From an uncultured bacterium (GTDB lineage Bacteria; Bacillota; Bacilli; Lactobacillales; Lactobacillaceae): 19,566 nt of DNA. Position numbers and translations under genes: made by a program. Numbering within the stretch: position 1 is the first letter of the stretch; the number at the start of each line of letters is the position of its first letter. This document shows positions 1 through 6,795 of the stretch, in pieces. Location of the stretch: contig CAJMLF010000029.1 of assembly GCA_905214235.1 (NCBI GenBank), positions 1-19,566 of the forward strand. Direction: 5' to 3'. The notes under the pieces are model-generated. The model made no database searches, was not told the DNA's origin, and saw only the letters and a program-made list of their open reading frames with translations.

Positions 1-128
1 AATTAAGTATATATAGCCCAGAAATCAATTATGTTCGATTAGATAATAGAATTCCACGGACCAGGCGTTTTTAATTTTTCCTTCTTTAAATTTCTTTTCC
101 TTATTCAGGTGGGGTGGTGGGAGGACTC
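1..128. other. AT-rich intergenic edge, no gene seen
   Basis: This stretch is AT-rich with a pyrimidine-rich middle (about 75-110). I see no open frame with a ribosome site, no RNA gene and no clear promoter. It lies beyond the terminator of the glycosyltransferase operon and probably belongs to the spacer before the next gene outside the window. Confidence 0.4.
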
Positions 129-163
129 AAAAAGGCGCGTGACTAGTTGTCATGCGCCTTTTT
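129..163 (-). terminator. Rho-independent terminator of the glycosyltransferase operon
   Basis: A 15-bp stem pairs 129-143 with 149-163, including one G-T pair, around a 5-nt loop. It carries A5 on one side and T5 on the other, so it could work on either strand. It begins 16 bases beyond the stop codon of the second glycosyltransferase (stop at 180-182 on the minus strand). Confidence 0.85.
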
Positions 164-179
164 GCCGCCGAAGTGGTGG

Positions 180-1682
180 TTACTTATTCATAATTGCTTG
201 CCATTGCGCCCAAGTATGGTCGGCATCAAATGCCTGGCAATTCTCGTACGCCCCGGTGCTGAGTTGCTGGAGCTTTGCCGGGTTCTTCAAAAGGTCAATA
301 ATCGTTGCCGGCATCTTGTCCATATTATCCAGCCGAATCAGTTGACCGTTGACCCCATCCTTGACGAACCCACTCGGTCCGTACAGGTAGTTGAAACTGA
401 CGACCGGGACCCCGTGGGCTAAGGCCTCCGCCATCGCTAGTGGCTGACCGTCGAGCCGGCCCGGATCAACAAAGAGCTGAGCCTGGTTGTAGACGTCATC
501 CAGCTTCGGTTGGTAACCGGCAAAGGTGACGGCCTTCTCCAGATTGAGCTTCTTGACCAGGCCCTGGTAGTTCTTGGTATCTTCATTCGACCCGTAACCG
601 TAGAAGGTCAACTTGCTGCCCCGGACGGCCTGGTGAACCTTGGCAAAGAGCTTGATCAGCAGGTCAGTCCCCTTATCACTCCCTAGTCGGCCAACGTAGA
701 TCAGCTGGTTTGGTGTCCGGTCCGCCATTGGTACCCGCTTGCTTGCCGGGTGAACCGGGGAACCGTTAATCGTGTAGATTGGGGTGCCCTTGCCCAGCCG
801 TTGTTGCAGGACCGCTGCCTGCATGGCGGTCATGACAATGATGCCGTCCCACTTGCTGCGGTCCTTGGTCAAAGGATCATTGAGGAAGCCATTCAGCGGC
901 CCGTTGATCAGGTCCTGGCCATCGTCAATGTGGCTGATTGGCAGCCAGAGGAACTTCCGGGCCCGCTTGCCCAGCTGCTGGACCGGTTTGATGGCCATGG
1001 CTGGCCGGTCGGCAATGAAGGTGTTGGTCCCGGCGACCTGGTCGTTTAGCTCCTTGAGGAAGAAGGCAAAGAGACTATCAAAGTCGTCGAAGAAGCGGTC
1101 CTTGCCCTGGTAGTTTTTGAGGACGTTCAGGGAGTTAATCGGGGTGTCCTCAGTCGATTGAACGTAGTAGCGCTCCATGTAATTGCTACCGTCCGACCGG
1201 TAGTAGCGTTCGTAGTACGGCCGGTTATTCTTGCCGAAGAAGATATCGACAGCCTTGAATCCCCGGATGTCGTACTTCGCGCGCAGGTTGATGTTGCCCG
1301 CGGCATCGTAGTAGTCGACGTGGTCTACCAGGCCGTAGGTACCGCCAATGAAGAAGACCTCGGCAACTAGGCGGTCACCATCCTTGACCGTCCGGGAGTT
1401 AGACCCGCTGCTAACCTGGTAGTCAATTGGCAAACCGAGGTCCTTGGTGTGGAGGTTGTGGCCCTGGTAGTCGGTCGTGCCGGCGAAGAAGTCAAACATG
1501 TTGACCAGCTGGTCGTCGCTGAGGCCGAACCGCCCCAGAGTAGCGTGGATGATATTGTCAAAGTCCCGGGTCACCAATTTGGCGGCTGTCTGGTGTTCTT
1601 TGAAGAGCTTCAGCCGCTTGATTTCGGCGTGCTCGATACTGGAATTACTGCTGAGCAGGTACTGGTTTACAAAGAAGAACAC
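180..1682 (-). CDS. GT4-type glycosyltransferase, second of a tandem pair (TagE/GtfB-like), 500 aa
   Basis: This is a cytoplasmic glycosyltransferase-like protein with GT-B architecture. The N-terminal half (about 1-320) carries the TagE/Gtf-specific region beginning MFFFVNQYLL. The C-terminal GT4 domain (about 325-480) contains YVGRLGSDKG, with R332 and K337 expected at the donor diphosphate, and DGQPLAMAE at 411-419. The usual E-x7-E donor motif is therefore D411-x7-E419: the first Glu is replaced by Asp. The start is GTG (1680-1682) with AAAGGAGG at 1693-1700. That site lies inside the end of the upstream gene, whose stop is only 2 bp away, so translation is probably coupled. Adjacent pairs of this family (L. 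plantarum GtfA/GtfB, formerly TagE5/E6; streptococcal GtfA/GtfB) glycosylate secreted proteins, one partner being catalytic and the other a substrate-binding subunit. Assigning this copy as the partner subunit is an inference; wall teichoic acid glucosylation is the alternative. Confidence 0.8.
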   Translation of the reverse strand: MFFFVNQYLLSSNSSIEHAEIKRLKLFKEHQTAAKLVTRDFDNIIHATLGRFGLSDDQLVNMFDFFAGTTDYQGHNLHTKDLGLPIDYQVSSGSNSRTVKDGDRLVAEVFFIGGTYGLVDHVDYYDAAGNINLRAKYDIRGFKAVDIFFGKNNRPYYERYYRSDGSNYMERYYVQSTEDTPINSLNVLKNYQGKDRFFDDFDSLFAFFLKELNDQVAGTNTFIADRPAMAIKPVQQLGKRARKFLWLPISHIDDGQDLINGPLNGFLNDPLTKDRSKWDGIIVMTAMQAAVLQQRLGKGTPIYTINGSPVHPASKRVPMADRTPNQLIYVGRLGSDKGTDLLIKLFAKVHQAVRGSKLTFYGYGSNEDTKNYQGLVKKLNLEKAVTFAGYQPKLDDVYNQAQLFVDPGRLDGQPLAMAEALAHGVPVVSFNYLYGPSGFVKDGVNGQLIRLDNMDKMPATIIDLLKNPAKLQQLSTGAYENCQAFDADHTWAQWQAIMNK

Positions 1683-1684
1683 GG

Positions 1685-3226
1685 TTACTTGGCCTCCTTT
1701 TCGTTCATGTTATCAAGAATCTTTTGCCATAGCTTCATTACGCTCGGTTCGGAGTAACGTTTGCAGTCCTCGTAAGCGTTAGCGCTCATCTTGGCCAGGC
1801 GGTCCTGGTCGGTCAGCAGGCTGATGACTGCCTTGGCTAAACCGTCAATATCGCCGTTCTTGGTCAGCAAACCGTCCTGACCGTCAATGATGACGTCACT
1901 CGGTCCGTACTTGATGTCGTTGGCAATGGCCGGCAGCCCGTGGGCCTCCGCTTCCACCAGGGTGAGGGGCAGACCCTCAACCCGGCTCGGCAGGACCATT
2001 AGCTGGGCGTGGTCGTCAACGTCGGCAACGTCATTCGTGTAGCCCTTGAAGTGGACGCTGCTTTCGAGGCCGAGGTCCTTAACCTGCTTGCGGAGCTTCT
2101 TATCATAGTTATCGTTAGCGTAGCCCCACAGGTTGAGCTGGGCATCCGGCACGGCTTTTAGAACCTGTGGCCAGGCAGCAATAAGGTGTTCCTGCTGCTT
2201 TTCGGGGGAGAGCCGGGCGACGGTGACGACCTCGTGCTTGTGGCGTTTTTCGAACGGGACGTGCGGCCGGTTAAGAACATCGCTGGTAACAATTGGTCCC
2301 GGAACCCGGAAGACCGGGACGCCGGTCTTGGCATAACGAGCCTTAACATCGTCCTGCTGCTGAGGTGTCAAGGCGATTACCCCGTCCCAGTCGGTCAGGT
2401 GGTTGAGTCCCCATTCGTAGTTGAAGTTCAAGGTCGAGTGGAGGATGTCGTTGTTGTCGTTGACGTGGTCGTTATGCAATTGCATGTAACGGGGAACCCG
2501 GTGCTTCATGTGGAGGACGGACCAGCCAATTTCGTAAACCCGGTCGGTAACCAAGCCGACGGGACCGTCACCGCAGATTTCCTTATCCGTGACCAGCTGG
2601 TCGAGGAAGAAAGCCGTGAGGGCGTCGAAGCCGTTGAACTGGTAGTCGTGGCCCCGGAAGTCAAAGAGGTGGAAGCTCTTGGAGTCTTTGTCACGCTTGT
2701 CGGTCTGGTTGTTCACCTGTAAGGCTAATTTGCCAGCCGGGGTGAAGTAGTTCTCGGTCGTGACCTTGTTGGACCAGTCATAGAGGTGTTCGACGGAAAC
2801 AAAGCCTCGGTTGTCGTACCAGGTCACCTTGAGGAGCTTGCCGAAGTGGTCGAAGTACTGGAGGTTGATGATGTGCTTCTTCTTATCGTTCCGCCGGCGG
2901 ATGTACATGATTCGGTGACCATCACGGTAGTAGTTGTAGTTGATCCCGTCGGCCTGCCGTCGCCAGTTGGGGTCAATCTGAATGTCCTTGATGGTGACGT
3001 CCTTGGTAGGGACCTCGCGGGCGTCTTGGAAGTAGTCATACATGTTGACGAAGTCTTCGTCTTTAATTCCGGCAGCGCTAGTTACCATGTGGAGCTCGTT
3101 TGAGTACTGCCGAGTAACGATCTTTGCCGGTTCCTTGAAGTGTTCGAACAGGTGCAGACGCTGGATCTGGGCATGTTCGATTCCCGACATGTTGGTCTGA
3201 ATGCCATCATTTAGAAAGAATAACAT
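1685..3226 (-). CDS. GT4-type glycosyltransferase, first of a tandem pair (TagE/GtfA-like), 513 aa
   Basis: This is a cytoplasmic glycosyltransferase paralogous to the downstream gene: both begin with a short hydrophobic strand followed by (S/G)IEHA(Q/E)I(Q/K)RL. The N-terminal half carries a His-rich acceptor-side motif LHNDHVNDNND (about 250-260). The C-terminal GT4 domain has ARLSPEK (R338, K343) and a complete E-x7-E motif, E417-G-L-P-L-T-L-V-E425, so it looks catalytically competent. ATG at 3224-3226 is preceded by AAGGAG (3235-3240) with 8-nt spacing. It is the first gene of a two-gene unit that ends at the terminator near 129-163. Relatives include TagE poly(glycerol-phosphate) glucosyltransferases and the GtfA protein O-glycosyltransferases of lactobacilli. 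No adhesin or accessory Sec gene lies in the window, so the acceptor (protein or teichoic acid) is unknown. Confidence 0.85.
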   Translation of the reverse strand: MLFFLNDGIQTNMSGIEHAQIQRLHLFEHFKEPAKIVTRQYSNELHMVTSAAGIKDEDFVNMYDYFQDAREVPTKDVTIKDIQIDPNWRRQADGINYNYYRDGHRIMYIRRRNDKKKHIINLQYFDHFGKLLKVTWYDNRGFVSVEHLYDWSNKVTTENYFTPAGKLALQVNNQTDKRDKDSKSFHLFDFRGHDYQFNGFDALTAFFLDQLVTDKEICGDGPVGLVTDRVYEIGWSVLHMKHRVPRYMQLHNDHVNDNNDILHSTLNFNYEWGLNHLTDWDGVIALTPQQQDDVKARYAKTGVPVFRVPGPIVTSDVLNRPHVPFEKRHKHEVVTVARLSPEKQQEHLIAAWPQVLKAVPDAQLNLWGYANDNYDKKLRKQVKDLGLESSVHFKGYTNDVADVDDHAQLMVLPSRVEGLPLTLVEAEAHGLPAIANDIKYGPSDVIIDGQDGLLTKNGDIDGLAKAVISLLTDQDRLAKMSANAYEDCKRYSEPSVMKLWQKILDNMNEKEAK

Positions 3227-3311
3227 TTCAATATCTCCTTATATTTACTCATAATTGAGTTTATCACATCTGGGGGCTGGCTGCCGGTTCGACTCGGCGG
3301 GACTTCTGTTC

Positions 3312-3317
3312 TATAAT
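3312..3317 (+). promoter_or_regulatory. Probable -10 box for the coiled-coil protein gene
   Basis: A perfect TATAAT lies 36 bp before the ATG at 3354. The best -35 candidate, TTCGAC at 3288-3293 with 18-bp spacing, is weak. It sits in the divergent spacer between the glycosyltransferase operon and this gene. Confidence 0.45.
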
Positions 3318-3353
3318 TGAGATACAATCAAAATGGGGAAGTAGGTTTGTAGT

Positions 3354-3878
3354 ATGAGTAGTACGGATGAACTTTTAAAAACTGCAGAAAAAAACCTTGC
3401 TGACGCCAAGCAGCAATACGAGCATGCCCAGCAGTCAGCAGAGGACGAGAAATCGCCACTGCTTGCGGTAATGAAGGCCAACTATGAAAATGCCCGCCGG
3501 AACCTGGCAAACGTCAAACAGATGGCTAAGTTGATGGCCCAACCAGTCGGTAAGGCAGCCGTCAAGCCAGCCGCTAAACCGGCATCGGCTACCTCGGCGC
3601 AGAAGAAGAAGGTAATCGACCCGAACGCGGTTAAGCTGCCAGGGAGCGCTGCCACGATATACTTCCCAACGACGGATGACTTTGTCAGTGGGAAGAATAA
3701 CCAGGCCGCTCAAAAGGCCAGCCAGTGGCAGGCCGACGTGATCCGCAAGTCCAGCCAACAGGATGAAAAGCCGGACCGGGAAAAGAAGCCGGCGACCCCA
3801 AAGAAGGGTGCGGCTGATGATGACCAGGTCACCTTGACCCGTGAGCAGTACCGGAAGCAGTTGAAAAAGAAAAAGTAG
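3354..3878 (+). CDS. Hypothetical Lys/Ala-rich coiled-coil protein, 174 aa
   Basis: I do not recognise a family. Residues about 5-62 form a probable coiled coil (AEKNLADAKQQYEHAQQ... NYENARRNLANVKQMAKLM). A low-complexity Ala/Pro/Lys linker (about 66-92) follows, then a short ordered segment around DPNAVKLPGSAATIYFPTTDDF, another charged linker, and a basic tail ending KQLKKKK. There is no signal peptide or membrane segment, so it is probably cytoplasmic; the strongly basic linkers could bind nucleic acid or an acidic surface. The start is ATG at 3354 with a poor purine-rich ribosome site (GGGGAAGTAGG) just upstream. It is monocistronic, with its own -10 box and terminator. The stop is TAG. 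Confidence 0.75.
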   Translation: MSSTDELLKTAEKNLADAKQQYEHAQQSAEDEKSPLLAVMKANYENARRNLANVKQMAKLMAQPVGKAAVKPAAKPASATSAQKKKVIDPNAVKLPGSAATIYFPTTDDFVSGKNNQAAQKASQWQADVIRKSSQQDEKPDREKKPATPKKGAADDDQVTLTREQYRKQLKKKK

Positions 3879-3884
3879 AATTTA

Positions 3885-3924
3885 AAAGAGCAAGTCGGCA
3901 GGTTTCCTCACCGACTTGCTCTTT
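3885..3924 (+). terminator. Rho-independent terminator after the coiled-coil protein gene
   Basis: A 14-bp perfect stem pairs AAAGAGCAAGTCGG (3885-3898) with CCGACTTGCTCTTT (3911-3924). It begins 6 nt after the TAG stop. Confidence 0.85.
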
Positions 3925-3993
3925 GAGCATTGTAGCGGCTTTTCACCACTAGCTATGTTATGATCAGGTCACCAAAGAGAAGGGGGCCTGTTC

Positions 3994-4422
3994 ATGAACA
4001 GGGAAGAATTAAAGAAGAAACTTTCGCCAATTCAGTATGCCGTGACCCAGGAGGCGGCAACGGAGCGCCCGTTTACCGGAAAGTACGACCACTTCGCTGA
4101 GCCCGGCATCTACGTCGACGTAGTCAGTGGGGAGCCACTCTTCTCCTCGCTCGATAAGTACGATTCCGGCTGCGGCTGGCCGGCCTTTACTAAGCCGATT
4201 GCCAAGCGGGTAGTCAAAGAAAAACGCGACCAGTCCTTTGGTATGGAACGGACGGAGGTCCGCAGCCAAAAGGCCAACTCCCACCTCGGCCACGTTTTCA
4301 CGGACGGACCCTTAGACCGGGGCGGCCTGCGTTACTGCATTAATTCGGCGGCCCTCCGCTTCATCCCCGCGGCCAAACTGGCGGAAGCCGGGTACGGGGA
4401 GTACCAATCACTATTTGAATAA
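3994..4422 (+). CDS. msrB: Peptide-methionine (R)-S-oxide reductase MsrB
   Basis: MsrB reduces the R epimer of methionine sulfoxide in oxidised proteins, using thioredoxin, in the cytoplasm. The 142-aa length is typical. Family motifs are clear: SGCGWPAF (56-64), [10 protein letters not shown] (97-106) and [11 protein letters not shown] (113-123). C115 in RYC is the expected catalytic Cys and C60 in GCGW the expected resolving Cys; these are the only two cysteines. The zinc-binding CxxC pairs of many MsrB proteins are absent (the first site reads [10 protein letters not shown]), so this is the zinc-free type. ATG at 3994 follows GAAGGGGG with short spacing. A possible promoter is TTGTAG (3930-3935)/TATGTT (3954-3959). 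The gene is alone between two terminators; no msrA is present. Confidence 0.96.
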   Translation: MNREELKKKLSPIQYAVTQEAATERPFTGKYDHFAEPGIYVDVVSGEPLFSSLDKYDSGCGWPAFTKPIAKRVVKEKRDQSFGMERTEVRSQKANSHLGHVFTDGPLDRGGLRYCINSAALRFIPAAKLAEAGYGEYQSLFE

Positions 4423-4429
4423 GATAACA

Positions 4430-4469
4430 AAAGAAGCGACCGAAGAAAATCTTCTCCGGTCGCTTCTTT
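4430..4469. terminator. Bidirectional terminator between msrB and the small peptide gene
   Basis: A 13-bp stem pairs AAAGAAGCGACCG (4430-4442) with CGGTCGCTTCTTT (4457-4469). It has A and T runs on both sides and lies between the convergent msrB (stop ends 4422) and the 32-codon gene ending at 4495, so it can serve both. Confidence 0.85.
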
Positions 4470-4494
4470 AATAATGAATAATTGCAATTAATAA

Positions 4495-4593
4495 TTAGTG
4501 TTGAGGTTTACCCATAAACATCCCCGCGGCAGAGGCAATCAGGATTCCGAGAAAACTTACAACAGCAATTGCGTTACTTAAAGCTGACATCAT
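4495..4593 (-). CDS. Small hydrophobic membrane peptide, 32 aa
   Basis: This short open frame reads MMSALSNAIAVVSFLGILIA, then SAAGMFMGKPQH and TAA. It forms a single predicted transmembrane helix (about residues 8-27) with a short polar GKPQH tail. Three signals support real expression: a GGGTG/AAAGGG ribosome site at 4603-4608 with 9-nt spacing, a TATAAT -10 box at 4640-4645 about 47 bp upstream, and the terminator at 4430-4469 just after the stop. Translation may start at either of two consecutive ATGs. I recognise no family; size and hydrophobicity resemble small regulatory membrane peptides or type I toxin-like peptides, but this is only a resemblance. Confidence 0.6.
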   Translation of the reverse strand: MMSALSNAIAVVSFLGILIASAAGMFMGKPQH

Positions 4594-4639
4594 GGTTAAA
4601 CACCCTTTCATATTTTTTATATCATTTCTTTACACCCTT

Positions 4640-4645
4640 ATTATA
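4640..4645 (-). promoter_or_regulatory. -10 box of the small membrane peptide gene
   Basis: On the minus strand this reads TATAAT preceded by GTTGC. No convincing -35 is present 16-18 bp upstream. Transcription would start near 4633 and give a leader of about 40 nt. Confidence 0.45.
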
Positions 4646-4897
4646 GCAACGATGGTGGGGATGAGAGATAATAATTGGGTAATTTTTCACTAAGCAAAGT
4701 GCTTATTTTGCTTACCATTTGCTTATATAAAATTAAGAAATCGCCCATCATTTTCTTTTTATTATTAAGCTAATCACTGAGCATACTTAATTTAATAAAG
4801 GCCAATGCTAACGAAGCGAAAGTCGGTCCAAAAAGATTGTTAAACACTGAGCATCAGCTTAAACGGACTTCGCTACGGGCCCAAGGAATCCGCCCAT
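4646..4897. other. Non-coding spacer with short direct and inverted repeats
   Basis: No gene is visible. The stretch holds a TAAGCA/TGCTTA inverted repeat (4691-4706) followed by two further GCTTA repeats (4710, 4721). A 10-bp direct repeat CACTGAGCAT occurs at 4775-4784 and 4845-4854. A long imperfect hairpin pairs AGCGAA/GTCC near 4815-4828 with GGAC/TTCGCT near 4865-4874. These could be operators, an untranslated RNA or remnants of a repeat element. Confidence 0.4.
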
Positions 4898-4937
4898 AAG
4901 GAAAACCGCCAGTGATCGTTAAGACCAGCTGACGGTT
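4898..4937 (-). terminator. Probable terminator of the metQNI-M20 operon
   Basis: On the minus strand AACCGTCAG pairs with CTGGCGGTT (one mismatch) around a 16-nt loop and is followed by TTCCTT. It starts 6 nt after the stop of the M20 gene. The T tract is imperfect and the loop large, so efficiency is uncertain. Confidence 0.5.
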
Positions 4938-4943
4938 GGGTGC

Positions 4944-6086
4944 TTACTTAAAGAAATTAACAATGATGTCTTGGTAGGTTTGGATGGTTGCCAGGAAACT
5001 CGGAATGGTCGTAAACTCGTCCGTTTGGTGGGCCTCATTCCAGGCATCACTCCCGAGGACAATTACCGGCAGGTCAGGCCGGTCGACCGTGAAGACGCTG
5101 GCGTCCGTTGCCCCGTTGATGATGTCCGTCTTAACGGGGTGGGGGTAGTGCTGCTTGGCGGACTTGAGCGCCGACTGGACAAAGTCACTTGCCGGGTCCG
5201 TGCTGATGGGATGGTAGTCCCAGAAAATGTCCAGTTTCAACTGGTAGGGCGTCTCGCGGTTGATCTTATCGATCGCCTCGTTAAGCCGGTCGGCAACGGC
5301 CTGGTTATTAAAGGCCGCCGTTGGCCGGATGTTCCCCTCCAGTTTAGCGTGGTCGGGGATGGTGTTAATCTGGTCCCCACCTTCAATGACGGTCACACTG
5401 TGCTGGACTTTTCCTAAGTAAGGGTCCGCCGGGGCATCGTCAAAGAGGTGGCTCTCTGCTTCCACGTACTTTAACAGACCCGTGATAGCGTTGACACCGC
5501 GGTCAGGCATGGAGCTGTGGGCGGACTTCCCAGTGCTTTCAACCGAGTAGTTCAAACTTCCGGAGTGGGCGAAGACGACGTTGCCTCCGGTTGGTTCCCC
5601 GACCACCAGGGCGTCCAAGTCGTTAGCCACCCCTTGTTTGGCCAGGCGGAAGGCCCCGGGCGTCCCCAGTTCTTCACCAGCAGTGGCGATTAGTTTAACC
5701 GTGCCCGCTGGTAAGCGGTCGGCTTCCTTGAGCTTGATTAGCGCCAGAACCTGGGCGGCGAGGCCGCTCTTCATGTCGGCGGCGCCCCGTCCGTAGACCT
5801 TGTCGCCAACGATGCTACCGGCGAAGGGGTCATGGTGCCAGCTCGTGGGGTCACTGACGGCAACCGTATCCATGTGACCTGTCAGTCCCAGAATTCGTTT
5901 GTCCGTGCCCGCCCCGACTTGCGCGGTCAGGTCGGCCCGGCGGTCGCCGAATTCGTCAACCGTGGCGGTAATGCCGTGCGCCGCGAGTAGCTTTTGCAAG
6001 TACTTGGCCACCGCGACCTCGTTACCATTAGTGGAATGAATTTGAATCAAATCTTGTAATACCTTAACTTCTGGACTGGCTTCCAT
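4944..6086 (-). CDS. M20 family metallopeptidase/amidohydrolase (ArgE/DapE-like), last gene of the methionine transport operon
   Basis: This 380-aa cytoplasmic di-zinc hydrolase of the ArgE/DapE/ACY1/CPG2 family cleaves an N-acyl amino acid or small peptide bond. Metal and catalytic residues are visible: H71 and D73 (GHMDTV), D104 (GRGAADMKSG), the catalytic E138 with E139 (TAGEELG), E164 (VVGEPTGG) and H353 (EAHQTDEF). The dimerisation domain inserts at about 175-290 and includes the SAHSSMPDRGVNAI motif. ATG at 6084-6086 has a GGGGGAA ribosome site and starts 19 bp after metI, so it belongs to the Met T-box operon. Homologues are often labelled succinyl-diaminopimelate desuccinylase or acetylornithine deacetylase. 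The context instead suggests release of methionine from an imported N-acyl or peptidyl form, but this is inferred from operon membership only. Confidence 0.85.
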   Translation of the reverse strand: MEASPEVKVLQDLIQIHSTNGNEVAVAKYLQKLLAAHGITATVDEFGDRRADLTAQVGAGTDKRILGLTGHMDTVAVSDPTSWHHDPFAGSIVGDKVYGRGAADMKSGLAAQVLALIKLKEADRLPAGTVKLIATAGEELGTPGAFRLAKQGVANDLDALVVGEPTGGNVVFAHSGSLNYSVESTGKSAHSSMPDRGVNAITGLLKYVEAESHLFDDAPADPYLGKVQHSVTVIEGGDQINTIPDHAKLEGNIRPTAAFNNQAVADRLNEAIDKINRETPYQLKLDIFWDYHPISTDPASDFVQSALKSAKQHYPHPVKTDIINGATDASVFTVDRPDLPVIVLGSDAWNEAHQTDEFTTIPSFLATIQTYQDIIVNFFK

Positions 6087-6105
6087 GAAAATTCCCCCTA
6101 TACTA

Positions 6106-6795
6106 TTAACAGTCTTGGTGGTTTAACTTCTTAGCGAGTAAGTCACCGACCACTTGGATGATCAGCACGAAGAGGAGGACCAGCAACGTTGCCACCAGGG
6201 TGACGTCGTTGTTGAAACGGTCGTAACCATATGAAATAGCGGTGTTACCTAAACCACCGGCACCAATTGCTCCGGCCATTGCGGTCAGGCTGACCAGGCT
6301 GATCAAGGAAACGGTGGAGACCCGGATCAGTTCGGAGCGGGATTCCCGCAGGTAGACGTCAAAGATGATGTCCTTGTTAGTGGAACCGATGGCCTGGGCG
6401 GCTTCAATTTTTCCCTGGTCAACACTCTTCAGTGCCACTTGCACTTGTCGTGCGTAGAAGGCGAAGAAACCGATGGACAGGGGCACCAGGGCAGCCGTGG
6501 TCCCAATCTGGGTACCAACGATTGCCTGGGTAACTGGCGCGATGAAGGCCAGCAGGATGATGAACGGGATGGCCCGGAAAACCGAGACAATCTTATCGCA
6601 GATGCTGTAGAGAACCTTGTTTTCCAAGATTCCACCGGGTTCGGTGACCACGAGGGCGATCCCGAAGATCAGACCAATCAGGCCCCCAATGATGGCCGGC
6701 CAAACGGTCATGTAGATGGTCTGAATAATGGAGGTTCCCCAGCCATTGTCACCGCCCCAGCCTAGTTGTACGACGTTTGGTAAAAAACTACTCAT
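6106..6795 (-). CDS. metI: Methionine ABC transporter permease MetI
   Basis: This is the membrane subunit of the MetNIQ importer for methionine. It is 229 aa with about five transmembrane helices. The cytoplasmic EAA loop that contacts MetN is visible as [22 protein letters not shown], and the [17 protein letters not shown] segment near the C-terminus is typical of MetI. A longer frame opens at 6816, but I prefer ATG at 6793-6795 (MSSFLPNV) because AGGAGG lies at 6803-6808 with 7-nt spacing. This start overlaps the metN stop codon by 8 bp, indicating coupled translation. The protein ends with a single Cys. Confidence 0.95.
   Translation of the reverse strand: MSSFLPNVVQLGWGGDNGWGTSIIQTIYMTVWPAIIGGLIGLIFGIALVVTEPGGILENKVLYSICDKIVSVFRAIPFIILLAFIAPVTQAIVGTQIGTTAALVPLSIGFFAFYARQVQVALKSVDQGKIEAAQAIGSTNKDIIFDVYLRESRSELIRVSTVSLISLVSLTAMAGAIGAGGLGNTAISYGYDRFNNDVTLVATLLVLLFVLIIQVVGDLLAKKLNHQDC

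Noticed and set aside
2186..2722. 178-codon open frame on the plus strand inside the first glycosyltransferase gene
   Set aside because: It is antisense to a well-supported gene, has Val/Asp-rich composition typical of the reverse complement of such genes, and has no ribosome site. Similar antisense frames (for example 784-1113, 3435-3758, 11241-11606, 13276-13770) were rejected for the same reason.
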